From JBBQER01 sp052148155 (GTDB lineage: Bacteria > Actinomycetota > Acidimicrobiia > IMCC26256 > PALSA-610): a DNA stretch of 25,087 nucleotides. Below, piece by piece: positions 7,340 to 15,303 of the stretch. A program made the translations under genes and the position numbers. The stretch covers positions 1 to 25,087 of the forward strand of contig JBKQIY010000268.1 in assembly GCA_052148155.1 (NCBI GenBank), read 5' to 3'. The notes under the pieces are model-generated. The model saw nothing but the letters and a program-made list of their open reading frames with translations. It was not told the origin of the DNA and did no database searches. The stretch's first letter is position 1. Every line of letters starts with the position of its first letter.

Positions 7340-8179
7340 TCAGGAACGGACGCCGCGCACGGGACGCACGCCGGCTGAATCGATCTCGGCGAGGAACTTG
7401 AGCACCGCGTCGTTGAAGGCGTTCGGAGTTTCGGCCATCAGGCCGTGCGCGGCACCGCGCAGCACATACAGCCGCGAGGTGGTGATCAGTTCGGCCATCT
7501 CTTCGGCGTCACCGAGCGGCGTGAGAGTGTCTTGCGAGCCGGTGATCACCAGGGTGGGCGCGGTGATCGTATGGAGCTCGGCGCGCATGTCGTCGGACAT
7601 GGCGAGGATCGCCTCAACCTGGGCCGCGAACGCGGCCGGCTTTGTCTGCACGAGCACACGAGCGAGGACGTTCACGAACACGCCGAACCGGCGCTGCAGA
7701 CGCGGGCCGACGAGCCAACGCATGCCGTCGTCGGTGAGTGCGTTCATGCCGTGCGCGGTGACGAGCTCAGCCCATTCGGCCAGCAGCTCGCGGCGCCACT
7801 CGTGATGTCGGCAGGCGGTGCACGCAAGGACGAGCGAGTGCACCCGCTCTGGGAAGGTGACGCCGACAATCTGCGCGATGACGCCTCCCATCGATGCGCC
7901 GATGACGTGGGCGCTTTCGATGTGTTCGGCGTCGAGGACTTCCACCGCGTCGAGAGCCATCCGCACCAGGTCGTACGGTCCGGGCGGTGCGTCCGAATGT
8001 CCGGTGCCGCGGTTGTCGATCGCGACGCACCGATGATTCCGACCGAACGCGCCTCGCTGAAGGGCCCAACCGCGGGCGTTCATGCCGAGCCCTTGGATCA
8101 TGAGCACGGGTGAACCGTCGCGGGCACCCCAGGCGTCGTACGCAATGTGTACGCCGTCGCTCGTGACGATGTCGCTCAC
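7340..8179 (-). CDS. Alpha/beta hydrolase
   Basis: A 279-residue alpha/beta-hydrolase-fold enzyme of the esterase/lipase/epoxide-hydrolase type; the substrate is unknown. The oxyanion-side motif reads MIQGLGMNARGW, the nucleophile elbow is GASMGG with the catalytic Ser, the acid lies in ITGSQDTLTP and the histidine in LRGAAHGLMAE, so the triad is complete. The start is placed at the GTG at 8179 (VSDIVTSDGVHIAYD), because a TACGTT box lies exactly 6 nt upstream. Longer in-frame starts up to 8236 would overlap the acyltransferase gene and add non-conserved residues. The gene starts 4 nt after that gene's stop and may be both read through and transcribed from its own leaderless promoter. Confidence 0.9.
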   Translation of the reverse strand: MSDIVTSDGVHIAYDAWGARDGSPVLMIQGLGMNARGWALQRGAFGRNHRCVAIDNRGTGHSDAPPGPYDLVRMALDAVEVLDAEHIESAHVIGASMGGVIAQIVGVTFPERVHSLVLACTACRHHEWRRELLAEWAELVTAHGMNALTDDGMRWLVGPRLQRRFGVFVNVLARVLVQTKPAAFAAQVEAILAMSDDMRAELHTITAPTLVITGSQDTLTPLGDAEEMAELITTSRLYVLRGAAHGLMAETPNAFNDAVLKFLAEIDSAGVRPVRGVRS

Positions 8180-8183
8180 GACG

Positions 8184-8966
8184 TCAACGTATCGGCTGCT
8201 CGAGGAGATCCGAGACCGCGTCGCGTACTGCCTCACCGAAGCGTGCCGCTGCGAGCGGATCGCCCGGGTCGTACGGGTCGGGCAGCGTGACCAGCGGACC
8301 GAACTGCACCCGCCACGGCGCGAACGCCAAACCGAACGGCCCGCCGGGCGTCACGGCCACGGGCACGATCGGTGCCGTCGTCATCGCTTGGAGCAGCGGA
8401 CGGGGCGGGATTCCGGCGCCTCGGCGCAGCCAGGTTGGCGCGAGGGGAACCGCGACGAGGTTGCCGGCACGCAAGCACGCTCGCATGTCGGGCGCGCTGG
8501 CACTGATCGCGCCCAAGCGGCGTACGAGGCCACCCAACGCGGGGACGGCTGGCGCGCCGACGATGCGAAGCCGGCGCGAGGCGACGCGACGCACCGCGAT
8601 GCCGAGGACGGCTGGTTCGACGATACCGAAACCGCGGTTGGCGACCAGCACCGCCGCGCCGGCGGTCGGGACGTGCTCGCCGCCTTCGACGTCGACGCGT
8701 ATCACGGCGGTGAACAGCGGTGTCACGAGGTCGACGACCTGTGGATCGAATCCGAACGCGTCGATCGGGTACCGGCCGCCGAGACGGCGGCGCAACATCG
8801 CGCTCAGCGGGACGCCCCGTCCGATCTGGTCGACGTCGAGACGTTCCCGATCGGCCACAGACATGTTCATGTCGTCGCCGATGGTCGCAACCGCCGGGCT
8901 GGCCGGCCGTGGCCGCGGCACGGGTGGCCGTGCGGCCACGGCGCTTTGGTGGGTTCGCTCATGCAA
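8184..8966 (-). CDS. PlsC-like acyltransferase-fold protein lacking the HX4D motif
   Basis: A 260-residue reading whose core from about residue 80 follows the glycerolipid acyltransferase fold: EGGEHVPTAGAAVLVANRG, a middle MRACLRAGNLVAVPLAPT and a late APIVPVAVTPGG. The place expected to hold the catalytic HX4D reads NRGFGIVEP (residues 110-118), with neither His nor Asp, so activity is doubtful or uses another residue. The gene follows an epimerase-like gene, a pairing I recall from Rv0501/Rv0502 of M. tuberculosis. The start is uncertain: TTG at 8966 is the longest, and ATG at 8870 gives 228 residues. An ATG at 8962 with a good Shine-Dalgarno site and ATGA overlap is out of frame, which hints at an indel. 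Confidence 0.75.
   Translation of the reverse strand: MHERTHQSAVAARPPVPRPRPASPAVATIGDDMNMSVADRERLDVDQIGRGVPLSAMLRRRLGGRYPIDAFGFDPQVVDLVTPLFTAVIRVDVEGGEHVPTAGAAVLVANRGFGIVEPAVLGIAVRRVASRRLRIVGAPAVPALGGLVRRLGAISASAPDMRACLRAGNLVAVPLAPTWLRRGAGIPPRPLLQAMTTAPIVPVAVTPGGPFGLAFAPWRVQFGPLVTLPDPYDPGDPLAAARFGEAVRDAVSDLLEQPIR
8186..8191 (-). promoter_or_regulatory. Candidate leaderless -10 box for the alpha/beta hydrolase (TACGTT)
   Basis: TACGTT, 6 nt, then the GTG at 8179: the same spacing as at nadB, folB, folP and the methyltransferase gene. The box lies across the end of the upstream acyltransferase gene. No Shine-Dalgarno sequence is present. Confidence 0.5.
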
Positions 8967-9933
8967 CCTGCTCTCGGCTGGTGGGGATCGGGATCACGTC
9001 GGCCCATTCGAAGAGTTCCCGCAAGACCGTTTGTGTCGGCACGAGATGTCCCAACGCGAGAGCGTCGACCGCTCGGTCGCCGGCGCCGGTCCGACCGTAA
9101 CGGAGTTGTTCGATCACATGGGGTGCGATGGCCGCGCCTGCGAGTTCGACGACCCGCGCCGCGACGTCCCACAGCGGTCCCGCGACGGGGAGTGGCACTC
9201 GACCCCCGAGGCGTACCGACTGCCACGGCGTGGCGGCGCCGGGACCGACAACGTTGAGCGGTCCGTCGTAACGGCGGTCGATCGCGGCGACCATCGCCTC
9301 GGCTGCGTCGTCGGGATGCAACAACGAGAACGGCGGATCCGCGAACGCCGGTACCGGCACCACCGGAAGTCGCAGCAGCCGTCCGACCGGACTGGGGACG
9401 TGCGGTCCGACCACCGGCGCGTACCGCAACGTGCACACGGGGACGCTGTGACGCAGACGGAGACCCGCGACGATCGACTCCACCTCGAGCAGCGACCGCC
9501 CGTAGGGCGTGCGCGGTTCGGGCATCACGTCCTCGTCGGGGACCGAGGCGCGCAGGGTGAGCGGCCCGTACACCTCGAGGCCGCTACGCACGACCACGTA
9601 GGCCAAGTTGCCGCCGCGTGCGGCCGCGCTCATCGTCGCGATCGTGCACAGTTCCGTCCGTTCGATCGCCGACAGCGGGCTCATGCGCGACGCGGGTTCG
9701 TACACGCCGAAGTGGGCGACGATGCTGGGAGCGAAGTCTTCGACGAACGTTGCGAGCCGGTCACGATCGCGTGGATCGATGCGATGGAACTCGGCGCGGC
9801 GCAGCCGGCGGCGGGGCGGCACGAAGTCGACTCCCACCACTTCTTTGGCCCAGGAGCGCTGCTCGATCAGCTGCGCGACTCGCGTCCCGAGTTCGCCTCC
9901 CATACCTGTGATCAGTACTCGTTCGTTCGTCAC
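8959..9933 (-). CDS. NAD(P)-dependent epimerase/dehydratase-like protein (extended SDR)
   Basis: A 324-residue extended short-chain dehydrogenase/reductase. The N-terminal dinucleotide-binding motif is ITGMGGELG (GxxGxxG at residues 10-16), and D36 in VVGVD is suited to NAD. The YxxxK catalytic motif is altered: Tyr144 is present in TPYGRSLLEVE, but the Lys position is Leu148. The late SDR features LRYAPVVGP and HPDDAAEAMVAAI are normal. It may bind nucleotide without classical epimerase chemistry. The GTG start at 9933 overlaps the lysS stop (GTGA) and is preceded by AGGAGG, so it is translated with lysS and leads into the acyltransferase-like gene. Confidence 0.85.
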   Translation of the reverse strand: MTNERVLITGMGGELGTRVAQLIEQRSWAKEVVGVDFVPPRRRLRRAEFHRIDPRDRDRLATFVEDFAPSIVAHFGVYEPASRMSPLSAIERTELCTIATMSAAARGGNLAYVVVRSGLEVYGPLTLRASVPDEDVMPEPRTPYGRSLLEVESIVAGLRLRHSVPVCTLRYAPVVGPHVPSPVGRLLRLPVVPVPAFADPPFSLLHPDDAAEAMVAAIDRRYDGPLNVVGPGAATPWQSVRLGGRVPLPVAGPLWDVAARVVELAGAAIAPHVIEQLRYGRTGAGDRAVDALALGHLVPTQTVLRELFEWADVIPIPTSREQVA

Positions 9934-11447
9934 GCGTCCTCCTGACGCAGATTGTCAGCCTCCGGCCGCAGATGCGGAAACAGAATCACTTCTTTGATCG
10001 ACGTGACGCCAGCCAACAACATGACGATACGGTCAATCCCGGTGCCCATGCCTCCACACGGTGGCAGTCCGTACTCCAGCGCCCGTAGATAGTCCTCGTC
10101 GATGTCGTTCGCTTCGGCGTCGCCGCGACGCTTGAGTTCAGCCTGGGCTTCGAAGCGGCGTCGCTGCTCGACGGGATCGTTGAGTTCGCTGAAGGCGTTG
10201 GCGATCTCGCGACCGCCGATGATGAGCTCGAAGCGTTCGGTGAGCGTCGGGTCGTCACGATGGGTGCGAGCGAGGGGCGACACCTCGAGCGGGTAGTCGC
10301 AGACGTACGTCGGGGCGACAAGTTTCGCTTCGGTCGTTTTCTCGTAGATCTCGAGCAACAGCTTGCCCGACCCCCAATGCTGCTGGTACGGCACGTCGAG
10401 CTCGTCGCACAGCGCGCGCACCTGCGCGACGGGTTGGCTGGGGTGCACGCTGACGCCACCGTGTTCTTTGACGAGGTCGATCATCGTGCGGCGCGCGAAC
10501 GGTGGGGTCAGGTCGATGGTTTGCCCGTCCCATTCGATGACGGTCGTGCCGACGGTCTCGGTTGCGGCGCGCGCGATCATCTGTTCGGTGAGGGCCATCA
10601 TGTCGGTGTAATCGGCGAAGGCCTCGTAGAGCTCCAACATCGTGAATTCGGGATTGTGCCGGGTGGAGACGCCCTCGTTGCGGAACACCCGTGCGACCTC
10701 GAACACCTTGTCGAGCCCGCCGACGATCAGGCGTTTGAGATACAACTCCGGCGCGACACGCAGGTAAAAGTCGGTGTCGAGCGCGTTGTGATGCGTCACG
10801 AACGGGCGGGCGGTCGCGCCACCGAGGATCGGATGCAGGACGGGTGTTTCGACCTCGACGAACCCACGTTCGGTCAGGAACGCCCGCATCGACGCGATCG
10901 CCGCGAAACGAACGGCGAACACGCGTCGGGCGTCGTCGTTCGCGATCAGGTCGACGTACCGTTGGCGGAACCGGGTGTCGGTGTCGGTCAGACCGTGCCA
11001 CTTCTCCGGCAGGGGCCGCAACGACTTGGAGAGCAGCGAGAACGTTTTCACGTTCACGGACAGCTCGCCCCTTTTCGTTTTCATCACGGTGCCTTCGACG
11101 CCGACCCAATCGCCCCGCTCGATTTCGTCGACGAAACGGGCGAACGGGTCGTCGCCGAGTTCGGCCTTGTTCACGAACAGCTGCAACTCGCCCGGCCCGT
11201 CGCGCAGGGTCACGAACACGAGCTTGCCCTGCACGCGGCGAAGCCAGACCCGTCCGGCGACCCGGACCATGTCGTCGCTGGTCGTGCCGGTTTCGATGCG
11301 GTCGTCCCAGTGTTCGCGGATTTCGGCGAGGGTGTGGGTGCGATCGAAGCGGACCGGATACGGATCTTCACCTCGGACGCGCATGGCCTCGACCTGCGTC
11401 AGCCGTGCCGCGCGCTCGTCGTCGCCGGCGCGTCCTTCGGCTTCCAT
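9930..11447 (-). CDS. lysS: Lysyl-tRNA synthetase, class II
   Basis: Charges tRNA-Lys with lysine. The 505-residue protein has an N-terminal OB-fold anticodon-binding domain (VRVAGRVWLRRVQGKLVF) and a class II core. Motif 1 lies around FVEVETPVLHPILGGATARP, motif 2 is FEVARVFRNEG...RHNPEFTMLE and motif 3 is GGMGTGIDRIVMLL, all intact. The ATG at 11447 shares its A with the coaX stop (TGATG), which fixes the start. An open frame continues far upstream, but there it is only the antisense-like shadow of coaX and nadC. The epimerase-like gene follows with a 4-nt overlap. The coaX-lysS neighbourhood is common in actinobacteria. Confidence 0.97.
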   Translation of the reverse strand: MEAEGRAGDDERAARLTQVEAMRVRGEDPYPVRFDRTHTLAEIREHWDDRIETGTTSDDMVRVAGRVWLRRVQGKLVFVTLRDGPGELQLFVNKAELGDDPFARFVDEIERGDWVGVEGTVMKTKRGELSVNVKTFSLLSKSLRPLPEKWHGLTDTDTRFRQRYVDLIANDDARRVFAVRFAAIASMRAFLTERGFVEVETPVLHPILGGATARPFVTHHNALDTDFYLRVAPELYLKRLIVGGLDKVFEVARVFRNEGVSTRHNPEFTMLELYEAFADYTDMMALTEQMIARAATETVGTTVIEWDGQTIDLTPPFARRTMIDLVKEHGGVSVHPSQPVAQVRALCDELDVPYQQHWGSGKLLLEIYEKTTEAKLVAPTYVCDYPLEVSPLARTHRDDPTLTERFELIIGGREIANAFSELNDPVEQRRRFEAQAELKRRGDAEANDIDEDYLRALEYGLPPCGGMGTGIDRIVMLLAGVTSIKEVILFPHLRPEADNLRQEDA

Positions 11448-12256
11448 CAGGCGTTCCGTTCGAAGATGATCCGTAAACCGTAGAGCGTCAGCCAGGGTTC
11501 GTAGTGTTGGACCGTCCGCGCGTGCGGACTGATGAGGTCTGCGAGCCCACCGGTCGCGATCACCGCGCATTCGCCGAGCTCGGCGGTGAAGCGGTCGACC
11601 AGCCCGTCGACCTGGGCACTGAACCCGTAGATCGCGCCCGATTGGATCGACTCTGCGGTCGACTTTCCGATGACGTGCTTCGGCGGCTGCAGCTCGACTC
11701 GTCGTAGCCCCGCGGCCCGACCGAACAGGGCGTCCATCGCGATCTCGACCCCGGGGAAGATCGCGCCGCCGAGATACTCCCCCGCCATGCTGACCGCTTC
11801 GATCGTCGTCGCGGTGCCGAAGTCGACAACGATCGTCGGGCCGCCGTAGAGGTCGTAGGCGCCCACCGCGTTGGCGATCCGGTCGGCTCCGACCTCTTTC
11901 GGATTGTCGTACAGGATCGGCATCCCGGTGCGTACGCCCGGCTCGAGCACGAGTGCGGAGAAGCCGAAATAGCGTTCGGTCATCTGGCGGAGCTCGGCGG
12001 TGACTCGCGGTACACCGGAACAGATCGCGACGCCGGTGATCAGCTGGGTTTCCGCGAGGTCGGATCGATTCGCGATGTCGACGTTCGGGAGGGCGAACGA
12101 AAAGCCGTGGAAGCCGAGGAACTGCTGCACCATCAGCGCGAGTTCGTCCGAGGTGCGGTCGGGTTCGGTGGCGATGCGCCAATGGTCGACGAGGTCGTGG
12201 TCGCGGAACAGTCCGACGACGGTTTGGGTGTTCCCGGCGTCTATTGCGAGCAACAT
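11447..12256 (-). CDS. coaX: Type III pantothenate kinase
   Basis: Phosphorylates pantothenate, the first committed step from vitamin B5 to coenzyme A. The 269-residue length is standard. It shows the type III signatures: the N-terminal phosphate loop DAGNTQTVVGLF, then GVRTGMPILYDNPKEVGADR, VVDFGTATT and GGAIFPGVEIAMDALF, with the late IATGGLADLI. The ATG at 12256 has a GAGGAG ribosome-binding site that overlaps the nadC stop, so translation is probably coupled. Type III enzymes are not inhibited by CoA in characterised cases. It works downstream of panC and panD, encoded in the same run. Confidence 0.96.
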   Translation of the reverse strand: MLLAIDAGNTQTVVGLFRDHDLVDHWRIATEPDRTSDELALMVQQFLGFHGFSFALPNVDIANRSDLAETQLITGVAICSGVPRVTAELRQMTERYFGFSALVLEPGVRTGMPILYDNPKEVGADRIANAVGAYDLYGGPTIVVDFGTATTIEAVSMAGEYLGGAIFPGVEIAMDALFGRAAGLRRVELQPPKHVIGKSTAESIQSGAIYGFSAQVDGLVDRFTAELGECAVIATGGLADLISPHARTVQHYEPWLTLYGLRIIFERNA

Positions 12257-12268
12257 GTCGCGGGCTCC

Positions 12269-13105
12269 TCAGCGAAGGTCGAGACCGATGTCGAGCACAC
12301 GCACCGAGTTCGTAATCGCCCCGACCGAGATGAAGTCGGCGCCGGTCTCTGCGTACGAACCGACCGAGTCGAGCGTGACACCTCCTGACACTTCGACCTT
12401 GGCGACACCGTCGAGTATTTCGACTGCTTTGCGGACCTCGTCGGGACTCATGTTGTCGACCAGTACCACGTCGACACCGGCTTCGCGCGCTTGTCGGACT
12501 TGTTCGAGCGTGTCGCACTCGACTTCGACGATCCGCATGGGCCACCGCGCCCGGGCTCGGTCTACCGCTTTGGTGAGGCCGAGTACCGCGAGATGGTTGT
12601 CTTTGATCAGCACGGCAGTGGACAGCGAGTCGCGGTGGTTGAAGCCGCCACCGGCGCGCACCGCCGCGCGTTGGACTGCTCGCAGACCCGGCAGCGTCTT
12701 GCGGGTGTCGAGGATGCGGGACTTGCCGCGGGTCGCGCGTACGTAACGTCGAGTCGTTGTCGCGATACCCGAGCAGTGGCACAAGAAGTTGAGCGCGACG
12801 CGTTCGCCCGTGAGCAGTGGCTGCAACGGTCCGACAATTTCGCCGATCTCGGATCCGAGCTCGACCGAATCTCCGTCGTGGAGGTGCCAGCGCACTTCGA
12901 CGTCGGGATCGACTTGGCGGTAGACTTCGTCGACGAGCGCAGTGCCGGCCACGACACCTTCTTCGCGTGCGACGAGCACTGCCGATGCGACCTGGTCTTC
13001 GCGAATGCACGCGATGGACGTGATGTCACCCAACAGGCCGATGTCTTCGGCCAGTGCGGCGGCGACGACGTCGGCCATCACCGACCGTGGCGCGTCGAAG
13101 CTCAT
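12269..13105 (-). CDS. nadC: Nicotinate-nucleotide pyrophosphorylase (quinolinate phosphoribosyltransferase)
   Basis: Converts quinolinate and PRPP to nicotinate mononucleotide, the third step of de novo NAD synthesis. The 278-residue product shows EDIGLLGDIT near the N-terminus, LNFLCHCSGIATTT, then ILDTRKTLPGLR and AVRAGGGFNHRDSL. The active-site LIKDNH is followed by VEVECDTLEQV, VLVDNMSPDEV and VSGGV, so all expected substrate-binding residues appear present. The ATG at 13105 (MSFDAPRSV) is chosen over a longer frame to 13258, which would run into nadB. No clear Shine-Dalgarno site is seen. It lies 76 bp after nadB and 12 bp before coaX on the same strand. Confidence 0.95.
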   Translation of the reverse strand: MSFDAPRSVMADVVAAALAEDIGLLGDITSIACIREDQVASAVLVAREEGVVAGTALVDEVYRQVDPDVEVRWHLHDGDSVELGSEIGEIVGPLQPLLTGERVALNFLCHCSGIATTTRRYVRATRGKSRILDTRKTLPGLRAVQRAAVRAGGGFNHRDSLSTAVLIKDNHLAVLGLTKAVDRARARWPMRIVEVECDTLEQVRQAREAGVDVVLVDNMSPDEVRKAVEILDGVAKVEVSGGVTLDSVGSYAETGADFISVGAITNSVRVLDIGLDLR

Positions 13106-13181
13106 GGCGCGACGACGTCGGGCCCTCGAGGAGGCGACGACCGCTTCCCGGTCAGGCGACGTGCGGGTCGGGCGGCCACCG

Positions 13182-14810
13182 TCACACTTGTTCTCGCGCC
13201 AGTGCCGAAAGTTCGACGAACTCGGGTGCCCGCGCGCCGCGCACGACGAGCCGGCCAAGCCATGCGTCGTCGACGTCAGGTTTGTCGCGTCTGGTGTGCG
13301 CGCCCCGTGACTCCTCGCGTGCCTGGGCGGCCGCGACGATGACCCGTGAGACTCGCAACAGGTTGATCACTTCGTACGTCGCGATCTGACGCGACGGGAG
13401 ATCTTCGGCCAGTTGGGCCAGGTCCGCCAACGTGTCGGCGGCCAGTCGCAGACCTTGCGGATCGCGGACCACGCCGCAGTCGGCGGTCATCGTGCGTTGC
13501 ACCGCGCCCCGCAAGGCGTCGGGCGCGCTGACGCGCTCTTTGGGCAACACGACCGGATCGGTCGACACTTCCGGATCGGGTGGCGCGAGCGACAGCACAC
13601 CGGCCATCGCGCCGGTCGGTTCGGCGTCGACCTTGCCCGCGACGATCGCGCTCACGACTCGTCGACCGAACACCAACCCGTCGAGGAGCGAGTTCGACGC
13701 CAGACGGTTGGCGCCGTGCACGCCGCTACATGCGGTCTCGCCGCACGCCCACAGATGCGCAAGCGTTGACGCGCCGTCGAGATCTGCGACGACACCGCCG
13801 GACAGGTAGTGCGCGGCCGGCGCGACGGGCAACCAGTCGCGGGTCGGGTCGAGATCGGCGCTTTGGCACGCATCCCAGATCGTCGGGAACCGCCGCGCGA
13901 AGTCGTCGATCATCGTGGCGTCGAGCCACAGATGTTCGGCGTCGGTGCCTGCCATCTTCTGGTGCAGTGTGCGGGCAACGACGTCGCGCGGTGCGAGATC
14001 GGCTCGCGGGTGCACCGTCGCCATGAAGGCCAACCCGTCGAGGTCGCGCAGGACCGCTCCTTCGCCGCGCAGCGCCTCCGACAGCAGCGGCCGAGGCATC
14101 GACGGATGGTGCAGTGCCGTCGGGTGGAACTGGACGAACTCGAGGTCGGCGCAGGCCACCCCGGCCTTCAGCGCGAGCGCGACGCCGTCACCAGTCGAAA
14201 GGGTTGGGTTGGTGGTGACCGCGAAACACTGCCCGACACCACCGGTTGCGAGCACGACGTCGAGGGCACGCACGAACTCGACTTCGCGGTCGGGCCGCAG
14301 CGCGAGCACACCGGTGCAACGGCCGCGTTCGACGAGCAACTCGATCGCGAACCAGCCCTCGCGCACTTCGATGTCGCTGCGTTCGACCGCAGCTACGAGC
14401 GCGCGCTCGATTTCGGCGCCGGTCGCGTCGCCACCGGCGTGCACGACCCGCGCGAGCGAGTGTCCGCCTTCACGGGCGAGGAGGAGCTGGTCGCCGTCGG
14501 GTCCGGGCTCTGTGTCGAAACGAGCACCGAGCGCGATGAGTTCCCGAACCCGGTCGGGGCCTTCGGTCACGAGCACTTGTACGGCGTCGAGGTCGCACAG
14601 TCCTGCGCCGGCCACGAGCGTGTCGGCGCGGTGCAGATCGCAGGAGTCGGGCGCCGCGAGCGCAGCTGCGACACCACCTTGCGCGTATCGGGTCGCGGAA
14701 AGTGAAAGCTCGCCTTTGGTCAGCACGACCGTCGTCAACCCTTGCCGAGCGGCTTCGAGCGCGGTCGTGAGACCGGCAACGCCGCTCCCGAGCACGAGAA
14801 CGTCGATCAC
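13182..14810 (-). CDS. nadB: L-aspartate oxidase
   Basis: An FAD enzyme that oxidises L-aspartate to iminoaspartate, the first step of de novo NAD synthesis. The 542-residue protein opens with the FAD motif VLGSGVAGLTTALEAARQG, then TRYAQGGVAAA and AREGGHSLARVVHAGGDATG. It continues with FVQFHPTALHHP, LLSEALRGEGAVLRD, HYLSGGVVADLDG and GANRLASNSLLDGLVFG, the full pattern of the family. The GTG at 14810 is preceded by TAGGCT with exactly 6 nt between, so this gene probably starts its own leaderless transcript just after panD. Quinolinate synthase (nadA), its obligate partner, is not in the window. Confidence 0.96.
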   Translation of the reverse strand: MIDVLVLGSGVAGLTTALEAARQGLTTVVLTKGELSLSATRYAQGGVAAALAAPDSCDLHRADTLVAGAGLCDLDAVQVLVTEGPDRVRELIALGARFDTEPGPDGDQLLLAREGGHSLARVVHAGGDATGAEIERALVAAVERSDIEVREGWFAIELLVERGRCTGVLALRPDREVEFVRALDVVLATGGVGQCFAVTTNPTLSTGDGVALALKAGVACADLEFVQFHPTALHHPSMPRPLLSEALRGEGAVLRDLDGLAFMATVHPRADLAPRDVVARTLHQKMAGTDAEHLWLDATMIDDFARRFPTIWDACQSADLDPTRDWLPVAPAAHYLSGGVVADLDGASTLAHLWACGETACSGVHGANRLASNSLLDGLVFGRRVVSAIVAGKVDAEPTGAMAGVLSLAPPDPEVSTDPVVLPKERVSAPDALRGAVQRTMTADCGVVRDPQGLRLAADTLADLAQLAEDLPSRQIATYEVINLLRVSRVIVAAAQAREESRGAHTRRDKPDVDDAWLGRLVVRGARAPEFVELSALAREQV

Positions 14811-14816
14811 GCGATC

Positions 14817-14822
14817 AGCCTA
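14817..14822 (-). promoter_or_regulatory. Candidate leaderless -10 box for nadB (TAGGCT)
   Basis: TAGGCT, 6 nt, then the GTG at 14810. The box sits in the 18-bp gap after the panD stop. It would split the panC-panD from the nadB-nadC-coaX-lysS transcription units. No -35 element is obvious. Confidence 0.5.
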
Positions 14823-14828
14823 CGGTGC

Positions 14829-15284
14829 TTATGGCGCCGGGCGGACCGGGTTACGCCGGTGTTGCGCGAACCGGGCGCCCGCCTCGGATCCGGTGCGCAT
14901 CCACACCAAGTTGGAGCCTGCGCGCTGCACGGCCTGCTCCGCGGAGATCGGACGGTTGCGTTCGTCGACATGGACGATCTGCGGCTCGTAGACGCCGAGT
15001 TCGGCCTCGTCGTAGTCGCCGTAGGTGATGACGATCACGCGGTCGCCGGGGTCGACGAGCCGGGCCGCGGCCCCGTTGAGGATCACGTCACCCGAGCTTC
15101 CCGTCATCGCGTACGTTTCGAAACGCGCCCCATTGTCGATGTCGAGGACGTGGACCTGTTCAAACTCGCGCATGTCCGCGAGTCGCATGAGTTCCGGATC
15201 GAGCGTGATCGATCCGACGTAGTCGACGTCGGCGCCGGTGACGGTGGCCCGGTGGATCTTCGACTTCATCATCGTGCGTCGCAT
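14829..15284 (-). CDS. panD: Aspartate 1-decarboxylase (pyruvoyl enzyme)
   Basis: Decarboxylates L-aspartate to beta-alanine for pantothenate. It is made as a proenzyme that cleaves itself between Gly24 and Ser25 to form a pyruvoyl cofactor. With the ATG at 15284 those residues fall exactly at 24-25 (YVGSITLD), after the canonical MKSKIHRATVTGAD stretch, which confirms the start. GGAGAGGA lies about 8 nt upstream. NGAAARLVDPGD and VIVITYG are also typical. At 151 residues it is slightly longer than most because of an Arg-rich C-terminal tail. It lies 19 bp after panC, whose product uses its beta-alanine. Confidence 0.96.
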   Translation of the reverse strand: MRRTMMKSKIHRATVTGADVDYVGSITLDPELMRLADMREFEQVHVLDIDNGARFETYAMTGSSGDVILNGAAARLVDPGDRVIVITYGDYDEAELGVYEPQIVHVDERNRPISAEQAVQRAGSNLVWMRTGSEAGARFAQHRRNPVRPAP

Positions 15285-15303
15285 CAGCGTGATCCTCTCC
15301 GCC

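Noticed and set aside
8287..9945. Long plus-strand open frame (552 codons) antisense to the acyltransferase- and epimerase-like genes
   Set aside because: Its translation is Arg/Ser/Thr/Pro-rich without any domain, and the opposite strand encodes recognisable proteins with overlapping starts and stops. It is a shadow of G+C-rich codon use.
11448..13010. Upstream extension of the lysS frame to 13010
   Set aside because: The extension reads as low-complexity Arg-rich sequence and overlaps coaX and nadC. The LysS N-terminus and the TGATG junction with coaX place the start at 11447.
13106..13258. Extension of nadC to 13258
   Set aside because: It would overlap the end of nadB and adds Arg/Ser-rich residues not found in the family; ATG 13105 gives the usual length.
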